Positions 1 to 4,627 of a stretch of DNA of 5,038 nt are shown here, one piece after another. This stretch comes from Bacillota bacterium. GTDB taxonomy: Bacteria; Bacillota; Clostridia; DSM-8532. The stretch lies in assembly GCA_023410885.1 (NCBI GenBank), contig JAEYPI010000260.1, positions 1 to 5,038 on the forward strand, given 5' to 3'. Every line of letters starts with the position of its first letter. Within the stretch, counting starts at the first letter, position 1. The translations under genes were made by a program, and so were the position numbers. The notes beneath the pieces were generated by a model. The model was not told the DNA's origin, did no database searches, and worked only from the letters and a program-made list of their open reading frames with translations.

Positions 1-41
1 TTGTTGGCATGTTCTTCTGTAATGTGTAAATCTAGTTGCAT
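1..41 (-). CDS. 5' end of a gene coupled to the phosphatase gene (partial, possible STAS or anti-sigma partner)
   Basis: Only the first 13 codons and two further bases are in the window, reading MQLDLHITEEHAN. The ATG (minus strand, 41-39) is preceded by a full GGAGG (plus-strand 51-55) about nine bases upstream. It overlaps the 3' end of the phosphatase gene by 10 bp, in the arrangement ATGCAACTAG, which suggests translational coupling. Genes placed directly after a receiver-SpoIIE phosphatase are often STAS-domain anti-sigma-factor antagonists or RsbW-type kinases. The 'LDLHITEE' start is compatible with the first strand of a STAS domain, but 13 residues cannot establish a family. The existence of the gene is well supported by the ribosome binding site and overlap; the function is inference from context. 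Confidence 0.55.
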   Translation of the reverse strand, partial: MQLDLHITEEHAN

Positions 42-1222
42 TTTGTAATTCCTCCACAGTCGGCAGGCTGAGGTAACAATTCCATGCCGATGATGGTAAT
101 GTCGTCATCGGGTTTCTTATCCTCATAGAGGTCGAGAATACTATTATACATGGCTTTTAGAACATCTTTGATGGGATGATCGGTGTTCTCTGTAATAATT
201 TCCTGCATTCTGTCGGTTGCCATGATCACTTCTTCATTCCAAATCTCAGTGATGCCATCGGTAAACAGGAAGATTCGATCACCTGGTTCTATATAAATGC
301 TTTTGGATTCAAAGGTCGCATCCTCAAACAGGCCAATAACCGTATTGGTTGAGGGGAGAGGAACAATGCCTTTCTTCGTTTGGACATACTGATCAATATG
401 TCCCGCAGATACATAGGATATTTCTCCAGTATGAAGGTCAAGCGCCCCTGCAAAGAGTGTAACAAAGAGATAGGATGATGTATTCTTGACCATTTCTCTA
501 TTTAGTTCATGGATGACCTTATCAATATCAGGTATTTTTCCCGCATGTTCATAAAACAGCTTGATGTTCTGAAAAGAAGCTTTCATCATCATCGTCATGA
601 CAGCGGATAAAATGCCATGGCCGCAAACATCGAGCAAATAGAAGAATATTTTATCTCCAAGCTGAAAAATATCATACATGTCACCGCCAACGCATTCGCA
701 GCTTTTGTAGACAGCACTGGTATCAAGTTTCTCAAACTTAGGGCAGGACCTTGGAACCATATTAAGTAAAATACGCTGTGCAGAATCATTAATATGTTGG
801 AAGTAAAGGTTCCTTCTAATGAGATCCTCATTGAGTTGTCGATTTTCTCGGAGAAGATTAAGCTTTTTTATGGCGTTCTCAATGGAGACCATAAGTTTAT
901 CACTGTAAACAGGCTTATTTAAGTAATCAAAGGCCCCTTCCTTCATAGCATTGATGGCATTTTCCATATCTCCGTATTCAATCAGAATAATAATGCCAAT
1001 GTCTGAGTCCATTTCCCTGATGGCCTTTGTCACTTCTGTCCCTGTCAAGCTGTGCATTTTCATATCACAAACGACGCAGTCAAAATCGCTTTGTGTCAGT
1101 AATAAGGCCAAGCCTTCTTCGCCGGTGCAAGCTGTGACCACATGATAGCCTGCAGTGGTTAATATGAGTTTCAGATTATCTAAAATAGCCTTCTCATCAT
1201 CTATAACCAAAATTTTGTACAA
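32..1222 (-). CDS. Response regulator with SpoIIE/PP2C-type serine phosphatase output domain
   Basis: This 396-residue cytoplasmic protein has an N-terminal CheY-like receiver (about 1-120), a helical, probably coiled-coil linker (about 113-150) and a C-terminal SpoIIE/RsbU-type PP2C phosphatase domain (about 165-385). In the receiver, D8-D9 form the acidic pocket, D53 (in CDMKM) is the likely phosphoacceptor and K103 (in NKP) is present. The usual switch Thr/Ser is replaced by I81. The phosphatase metal ligands are visible: D181 in VGGD, D198 in DVCGHG, D322 in TDG and the aspartates of DDDIT (372-374), with SAGH at 272-275. Family knowledge says such proteins dephosphorylate a phosphoserine on a STAS anti-sigma antagonist or similar partner under control of receiver phosphorylation. 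The start is TTG (1222-1220), chosen because GGAGG lies nine bases upstream and the receiver begins directly after it. It overlaps the next minus-strand gene by 10 bp. No histidine kinase is visible nearby. Confidence 0.93.
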   Translation of the reverse strand: MYKILVIDDEKAILDNLKLILTTAGYHVVTACTGEEGLALLLTQSDFDCVVCDMKMHSLTGTEVTKAIREMDSDIGIIILIEYGDMENAINAMKEGAFDYLNKPVYSDKLMVSIENAIKKLNLLRENRQLNEDLIRRNLYFQHINDSAQRILLNMVPRSCPKFEKLDTSAVYKSCECVGGDMYDIFQLGDKIFFYLLDVCGHGILSAVMTMMMKASFQNIKLFYEHAGKIPDIDKVIHELNREMVKNTSSYLFVTLFAGALDLHTGEISYVSAGHIDQYVQTKKGIVPLPSTNTVIGLFEDATFESKSIYIEPGDRIFLFTDGITEIWNEEVIMATDRMQEIITENTDHPIKDVLKAMYNSILDLYEDKKPDDDITIIGMELLPQPADCGGITKCN

Positions 1223-1275
1223 GCCTGTATTCCTCCGAAGATTTTTTGCTCATAATAGGTCGTAACAATAACTTA

Positions 1276-1302
1276 GGAACGTGTTCGAAATCTTTGATTT
1301 CG
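1276..1302. promoter_or_regulatory. Symmetric elements in the divergent control region (candidate operator)
   Basis: A perfect inverted repeat lies at 1286-1302: CGAAATC, a three-base centre TTT, then GATTTCG. Directly to its left, overlapping by one base, is a second symmetric element, GAAC-GT-GTTC, at 1277-1286. Both sit between two divergent genes, about 55-80 bp upstream of the minus-strand TTG start and just upstream of a plus-strand TATAAT. That position suits a shared operator for a dimeric regulator. The symmetry is directly seen; the regulatory role is inferred. A small hairpin in an RNA is the alternative. Confidence 0.4.
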
Positions 1303-1319
1303 GTAGCGGGTAATGTTAA

Positions 1320-1325
1320 TATAAT
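1320..1325 (+). promoter_or_regulatory. Candidate -10 box for the ylxP-like gene
   Basis: A perfect TATAAT lies 61 bp upstream of the ATG at 1387. No good -35 box stands at 16-18 bp. The closest, TTGATT at 1294-1299, leaves a 20-bp spacer and lies inside the inverted repeat. If the promoter is real, its weak -35 and the overlapping repeat suggest it depends on a regulator or is weak. TATAAT can also occur by chance in AT-rich DNA, so the call is tentative. Confidence 0.35.
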
Positions 1326-1386
1326 AGATACATATTCCATACTATGTTTTTTTAAGCAGGAAAGCAAGGCCTGCAGGAGGATAACC

Positions 1387-1677
1387 ATGTTTATCGGTGT
1401 TCTTAAGGTCACGTTGTTTTTAAGTGAACCCCAATCTCTTAAAGACAAAAGACGTATTATCAAAAGCCTTGTTGAAAGGCTCAAAAATAAATTTAATTTC
1501 GCTGTTGCCGAAACCGGGCAGCTTGATTCATGGAATCATTGCGAGCTTGGCTTGGTTTGTGTTTCCAATGATGCCGGTCATGGGGATAGTATGATGGCCT
1601 CAGCCATCAATTTTATCGAATTCCAAGGTACAGTTGAAATCACTGACGTACAGACGGAAATCATTCCTTTTACCTGA
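1387..1677 (+). CDS. ylxP: YlxP-like DUF503 family protein
   Basis: This is a 96-residue small protein of the DUF503/YlxP family, matching the family's usual length of about 90-100 residues. The family signature is clear: the N-terminal strand MFIGVLKVTLFL, then SLKDKRRIIKSLVERLKNKF (17-36), FAVAETG (38-44), W49, and LGLVCVSND (54-62). It has no signal peptide or membrane segment. The ATG at 1387 is chosen because AGGAGG lies six bases upstream and it gives the family's normal N-terminus; the longer open frame starting at 1246 has no ribosome binding site and no family similarity. In Bacillus, ylxP lies in the nusA-infB-rbfA operon and is thought to be connected with ribosomes or RNA. No such neighbours are present here, so this may be a displaced or additional copy. 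The biochemical role is not established. Confidence 0.9.
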   Translation: MFIGVLKVTLFLSEPQSLKDKRRIIKSLVERLKNKFNFAVAETGQLDSWNHCELGLVCVSNDAGHGDSMMASAINFIEFQGTVEITDVQTEIIPFT

Positions 1678-1761
1678 TAATCCCTTTAAATATAGACGAA
1701 TTTCATCTTATTATGGCTATTAGGGCCTTGATCCCACCTTAAGATAACACGAAAAGAGTTT

Positions 1762-1783
1762 TTTAATGAAATATTTAATGAAA
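1762..1783. repeat. Two tandem 10-bp copies of TTTAATGAAA
   Basis: TTTAATGAAA occurs at 1762-1771 and again at 1774-1783, so the copies are 12 bp apart start to start, near one helical turn. They lie in the 245-bp gap between the ylxP-like gene and the transporter gene, about 40 bp upstream of the tentative -10 at 1823. Such spacing is common for regulator half-sites, but AT-rich chance duplication is possible. Confidence 0.5.
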
Positions 1784-1822
1784 CTTTAAGAATTTTATCA
1801 AGACTTTTTAACCATTCTGCGA

Positions 1823-1830
1823 TATATTAT
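1823..1830 (+). promoter_or_regulatory. Tentative -10 region for the transporter gene
   Basis: TATATT (1823-1828) and the overlapping TATTAT (1825-1830) each resemble a -10 box. The matching -35 position 17 bp upstream reads AAGACT (1800-1805), a poor match. If used, transcription would start near 1837 and leave a leader of about 86 bases that includes the hairpin at 1860-1889. This is the best candidate in the gap but is weak. Confidence 0.3.
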
Positions 1831-1859
1831 ACGTTGTACGACTTATGTCTTTAAATTTC

Positions 1860-1889
1860 TGCAGTTGCTCTTTAGAAAGATGAGCTGCA
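1860..1889 (+). other. Leader hairpin upstream of the transporter gene
   Basis: TGCA (1860-1863) can pair with TGCA (1886-1889), and GCTC (1867-1870) with GAGC (1882-1885), with a three-base bulge GTT on the left arm. TTT (1871-1873) and AAA (1876-1878) lie inside. The structure ends 22 bases before the AAGGAG ribosome binding site at 1912-1917 and has no following T-run, so it is not a terminator. It could affect mRNA stability or translation; function is unproven. Confidence 0.3.
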
Positions 1890-1922
1890 TGTTGATTCAA
1901 AATAAGCTTCTAAGGAGTATCT

Positions 1923-3236
1923 ATGAAACTTGGCGTAGTCAAAACCTTTGTCATCAGTTTAGCTTTTTTTACCATAAGTTTAGCATGGACAACCTATAAC
2001 ACCTTCGTGCCCGTCTTTTTACAAGGACTACTTGGCAGCTCCACTATTTTAGGGGCCATAATGACATTGGACAATGTTTTTGGTCTGATATTTCAACCCT
2101 ATTTCGGCAAGCTGAGTGATAAAACAAAAACGCGCTTTGGGCGCAGGATGCCCTTTATGATTGTGGGGATTCCCCTTGCGGCCCTGTTTTTTATGCTTAT
2201 TCCTTTTTATGATCAATTGGGTAGCCTGTTTGCCGTAGATATACGTCTTTTCTTACTCATGGGGTTTGTTATTGCCATGAATTTCTTTATGAGTGTTTAT
2301 CGGGCACCCGCCATTGCCTTAATGCCCGACGCTACGCCTGCTTCTTTAAGAAGCCATGCCAATGGTATTATAACAGCTATGGGTGGTTTGGGAACCATTA
2401 TTGCCTTTCTTGCAGGCGGAAAGCTTTTTAATATTAATATCTCTTTCCCGTTCCTGATGGGGGCCGGTTTAATGGTTTTAGCGCTCTTAATGCTACTCAT
2501 TTTTTATAAAGAGCCTGAGGTTCCCTACTCGGCGGATTCGGCGGATGAGGACAAGAAGCCGGAAGTTGATACGGGTCTCTTTTGGGGGAAGAATGGGCAC
2601 AAATCTGCTATATCCAGGACACCGTCGCTTCTTCATATGCTTCTGACCGTCTTCTTCTGGTTTTGTGGTTTCGAGTGTATCAATTCCTTTTTCACACTAT
2701 TTTGCCAGGAAAAGTACGGTATCCTTGCGGGAGATGCAACGCAAATGCTGGCACCCATGGCAGTGGTTTTCATGATCTGCGCTTTCCCGGCAGGCTTTAT
2801 TGGTGCGAAAATAGGCAGAAAAACCTCCATGCTCTTAGGAAATATCCTGCTTATCATAACCTTTGTCATTGTGATTCTCCTTAAAAATCCGAACTTAATG
2901 GCTGTCGCAATGGGTTTTAGCGGTATTGGCTGGTCGCTTATGACTACCAATGCCTATCCTGCTGTAGCAGAAATGGCACCGGCGGGTCAGACAGGGCGCT
3001 ATACGGGCTACTACTTTGTGTTTACCTTTGCTGCCAGTATCGCAAGTCCCATCTTATATGGGCTGACCGCAGATTTATTAGGAAGCCAAACGTATCTCTT
3101 CCTGTTTGGCGGGGTTATGTTTATGTTAGGACTTATCTTCTTGTTCAACGTTAAAAAACATGACGTCTCCCATTCTGAGGAAGTTCTGCTGAAGCCTCAA
3201 CAAGATCAGCAAGCAACCACATGCAATATCAATTAA
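1923..3236 (+). CDS. MFS transporter, sugar/SLC45- or GPH-like
   Basis: This is a 437-residue integral membrane protein with about 12 predicted membrane segments, roughly at 8-30, 42-62, 77-95, 108-127, 145-166, 174-196, 236-262, 275-295, 302-320, 325-347, 362-384 and 391-411. A charged cytoplasmic loop lies at about 197-235 between the two six-helix halves. The MFS loop 2-3 motif is plain: FGKLSDKTKTRFGRR at 61-75, and a degenerate copy, GAKIGRKTS, sits at the equivalent place in the second half (294-302). The WTTYN (22-26) near the start and the GRRMPF motif resemble SLC45-like and glycoside-pentoside-hexuronide transporters, which move sugars or glycosides with a cation. The substrate cannot be read from sequence, and no sugar-metabolism gene is adjacent. 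The ATG at 1923 has AAGGAG five bases upstream. The C-terminal tail (412-437) is hydrophilic and Gln-rich. Confidence 0.92.
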   Translation: MKLGVVKTFVISLAFFTISLAWTTYNTFVPVFLQGLLGSSTILGAIMTLDNVFGLIFQPYFGKLSDKTKTRFGRRMPFMIVGIPLAALFFMLIPFYDQLGSLFAVDIRLFLLMGFVIAMNFFMSVYRAPAIALMPDATPASLRSHANGIITAMGGLGTIIAFLAGGKLFNINISFPFLMGAGLMVLALLMLLIFYKEPEVPYSADSADEDKKPEVDTGLFWGKNGHKSAISRTPSLLHMLLTVFFWFCGFECINSFFTLFCQEKYGILAGDATQMLAPMAVVFMICAFPAGFIGAKIGRKTSMLLGNILLIITFVIVILLKNPNLMAVAMGFSGIGWSLMTTNAYPAVAEMAPAGQTGRYTGYYFVFTFAASIASPILYGLTADLLGSQTYLFLFGGVMFMLGLIFLFNVKKHDVSHSEEVLLKPQQDQQATTCNIN

Positions 3237-3241
3237 GGTGT

Positions 3242-3259
3242 AAAGTTTAGTCAACTTTT
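3242..3259 (+). terminator. Weak hairpin after the transporter gene (possible terminator)
   Basis: AAAGTT (3242-3247) and AACTTT (3253-3258) form a perfect six-base stem around the loop TAGTC, five bases past the stop codon. The stem is AT-rich and only four T residues occur on its 3' side, so termination would be inefficient. It may allow read-through into the holin-like gene. Confidence 0.2.
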
Positions 3260-3286
3260 GCAGGATTAGTGCATAGGCTTTATTAG
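3258..3286 (+). promoter_or_regulatory. Weak candidate promoter for the holin-like gene
   Basis: TTGCAG (3258-3263) and TATTAG (3281-3286) are separated by 17 bp, just upstream of the ribosome binding site of the gene at 3312. Matches to consensus are three and four of six, so this is only a candidate. Co-transcription with the transporter gene, 75 bp upstream, is equally possible. Confidence 0.25.
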
Positions 3287-3311
3287 GAACAACCTATAGG
3301 AAGTTAGCGCA

Positions 3312-3650
3312 ATGATCCTGGAATTTATCGCTCAGAACTGGCTGGGCCTTCTAATCGCCGCTGGCGCTCTGGTCTATATTGTCTATTTAGGCATCACAAA
3401 AAGGTGGACGAAGATTCGTGAGTTTGCATACCAAATGATGCTTTTAGCAGAACGCAATTTGGCTAATGAAGATGGCCAAATGAAGTTTGATTTTGTTGTA
3501 GGCGTTGTCTATAAGTATATACCTGTTTGGCTTAGGTTTTTTGTGAAAGAAACGGATATAAGAAGCCTCATTCAAAAATGGTATGAGCTGGCCAAAGACT
3601 TCATGGACGATGGAGAAATCAACGATTCATTGAAAAAAGAGAGGACGTAA
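3312..3650 (+). CDS. Small single-TM protein resembling LLH-type phage holins
   Basis: This 112-residue protein has one N-terminal membrane segment (about 9-29), then a basic stretch (K30 R31 W32 K34 R36) and an amphipathic helical soluble part. The pattern AERNLANEDGQMKFDFVV (46-63), then VYKYIPVWLRFF and a final acidic helix, resembles small Firmicute proteins annotated as LL-H-family or superfamily-6 phage holins. Those share an 'AE..-.G..KF..V...Y..IP..LR.F' layout. The similarity is recalled, not computed. No endolysin, tail or other phage gene is nearby, so it is either a lone remnant or a domesticated membrane protein. The ATG at 3312 has AGGAAG about eight bases upstream. The stop codon lies inside the loop of the terminator at 3633-3664. 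The CDS is well supported; the holin label is moderate. Confidence 0.8.
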   Translation: MILEFIAQNWLGLLIAAGALVYIVYLGITKRWTKIREFAYQMMLLAERNLANEDGQMKFDFVVGVVYKYIPVWLRFFVKETDIRSLIQKWYELAKDFMDDGEINDSLKKERT

Positions 3651-3664
3651 AATCCTCTCTTTTT
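3633..3664. terminator. Rho-independent terminator overlapping the end of the holin-like gene
   Basis: GAGAGGA (3639-3645) pairs perfectly with TCCTCTC (3653-3659) around a seven-base loop, CGTAAAA. Six A residues precede the stem (3633-3638) and five T residues follow it (3660-3664), so the stem can extend by A-T pairs. The same layout could work on the opposite strand. The stop codon TAA (3648-3650) is in the loop, so the last codons of the CDS form the left arm. It separates the holin-like gene from the promoter of the SatD-family gene. Confidence 0.88.
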
Positions 3665-3682
3665 AGAGCCTGTCTATTTTGA

Positions 3683-3692
3683 CCTTATAAGG
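3683..3692. repeat. Palindrome CCTTATAAGG
   Basis: This is a perfect 10-bp palindrome in the gap between the terminator and the promoter of the SatD-family gene, about 50 bp upstream of the -35 box. It might be a distal regulator site; it might equally be chance, as no other copy is seen in the window. Confidence 0.3.
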
Positions 3693-3730
3693 ATCATTAC
3701 TCGTTGCCTGTCGTCAAACCTTTTATGATG

Positions 3731-3742
3731 AATTGATCAATT
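3731..3742. promoter_or_regulatory. 12-bp palindrome overlapping the -35 box (candidate operator)
   Basis: AATTGATCAATT is a perfect 12-bp palindrome whose last two bases are the first two of the -35 hexamer at 3741. A dimeric protein bound here would interfere with, or contact, RNA polymerase. The palindrome and overlap are directly seen; regulation is inferred. The protein of the downstream gene has a helix-turn-helix-like C-terminus, so autoregulation is conceivable. Confidence 0.5.
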
Positions 3743-3769
3743 GAATAACAAGGAAAAAAATGCTATAAT
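3741..3769 (+). promoter_or_regulatory. Sigma-A type promoter with extended -10 for the satD-like operon
   Basis: TTGAAT (3741-3746), a 17-bp spacer, and a perfect TATAAT (3764-3769) preceded by TGC (3761-3763) give an extended -10 promoter close to consensus. Transcription should start near 3776. It lies 35 bp upstream of the chosen start of the SatD-family gene. The first in-frame ATG (3784) would then be only about eight bases into the mRNA and have no ribosome binding site. Confidence 0.78.
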
Positions 3770-3804
3770 GTCATAATTATATCATGAAAAGTGTGGGGCG
3801 AACC

Positions 3805-4623
3805 ATGAGCTTGTATTGTGTTATCAATATGGATATTGTCGGGTCCAGAAAAATAAAGGATAGAAAACAATTACAGGATAACCTGAAAAGCTTTATTGAT
3901 AAAATCAATCATAAATATTCTGGTGTTCTGGCTGCGCCAATTACGATTACCCTGGGTGATGAATGGCAGGTCATAACCAATAAGCCCTCGGAGGCCTATA
4001 ATATCGTTCATGATTTCCAGCAGCTGCTATGGAAGGAGCATATTGAGCTCTATGCAGGCATCGGTATGGGAGAAATAAGCACACCCCTTTATCAGGATGT
4101 GCGTATGATGGATGGCTCTTGCTTTCATGCTGCAAGAGAGGCCATTAATTTGATAAAAGGTTTAGATCCATTTAAGAATAAGGTCAACATCCATAAACTC
4201 AATAAAGTATTTTTTTTAAGTGCCTTTCTTGCATCAAGCCTCCAGATTGATGACTTGAATAGCCCTAATAAACCTTACCCGGTGGAGGAGGCCATGGGCG
4301 AGGCTGCTGCAGCCACTGGGGCAGATGTTGAGGCCATAGACTCTGTTTTGATCAATAAGAGTCTTCTTGAGCAGTCTATAAACTTAATTATAGAAAACAA
4401 CGAGATACTAAAAGGAAAGATGACCGATAAACAGAGAGCGGTTTATGTTGATTATATGAGAGTTGGCTCCTACCGTAAGATGGTGGAAGTTTCTGAGGCT
4501 GAAACAAGGGAAACCATTAGTGGAATTAGTCAAAAGCTAAATACAGCATCATATTTTACAATACAAAAGAATCATCAACTGGTTTCTAATCTGCTGGATG
4601 CCTATTCTGGCAAGGGGGCGTGA
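3805..4623 (+). CDS. satD: SatD family protein: cyclase-like N-terminal domain with C-terminal helix-turn-helix
   Basis: This 272-residue soluble protein resembles the SatD family, named after the Streptococcus mutans secretion and acid tolerance locus; its biochemical function is not established. The N-terminal half (1-120) starts with INMDIVGSRKIKDR (7-20), followed by ITLGDEW (48-54), YAGIGMGEI (83-91), DG (103-104) and AAREAI (109-114). The order Asp strand, GDE turn, GIG-G strand, AREA helix recalls class III nucleotide cyclase and GGDEF palm-like domains (inference). The C-terminal part (206-255), with TDKQRAVYVDYMRVGSYRKM and ISGISQKL, looks like a sigma-region-4 type helix-turn-helix. 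Between them is an Ala-rich linker (163-177). The start at 3805 is preferred over ATG 3784 because GGGG lies six bases upstream and the family motif starts just after it. The DUF3307-type gene follows four bases after the stop. Confidence 0.85.
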   Translation: MSLYCVINMDIVGSRKIKDRKQLQDNLKSFIDKINHKYSGVLAAPITITLGDEWQVITNKPSEAYNIVHDFQQLLWKEHIELYAGIGMGEISTPLYQDVRMMDGSCFHAAREAINLIKGLDPFKNKVNIHKLNKVFFLSAFLASSLQIDDLNSPNKPYPVEEAMGEAAAATGADVEAIDSVLINKSLLEQSINLIIENNEILKGKMTDKQRAVYVDYMRVGSYRKMVEVSEAETRETISGISQKLNTASYFTIQKNHQLVSNLLDAYSGKGA

Positions 4624-4627
4624 TGAA

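Noticed and set aside
1252..1280. Minus-strand promoter with TATTAT (1257-1252) for the phosphatase gene
   Set aside because: The -10 resembles consensus but no -35 with more than three matches stands at 16-18 bp, so I could not support it as a sigma-A promoter; an alternative sigma factor remains possible.
1330..1353. ACATA/TATGT stem followed by seven T residues in the ylxP-like leader
   Set aside because: The stem has only five pairs, mostly A-T, and would terminate right before the gene; no antiterminator partner is seen.
1246..1386. N-terminal extension of the ylxP-like frame
   Set aside because: The family N-terminus begins at ATG 1387 behind AGGAGG; the extension covers the divergent control region and has no ribosome binding site.
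1705..1745. Nested inverted repeat ATCTTA...GGG...CCC...TAAGAT after the ylxP-like gene
   Set aside because: The outer six-base arms match but the inside pairs poorly with unequal bulges, and the T-run (1759-1764) is 14 bases away, so it does not make a convincing terminator.
2582..2950. Open frames on both strands inside the transporter gene
   Set aside because: They overlap a clear 12-TM transporter and show no family motifs or ribosome binding sites.
3784..3804. ATG 3784 as the start of the SatD-family gene
   Set aside because: It would lie only about eight bases after the expected transcript start with no ribosome binding site, and adds seven residues before the family motif.
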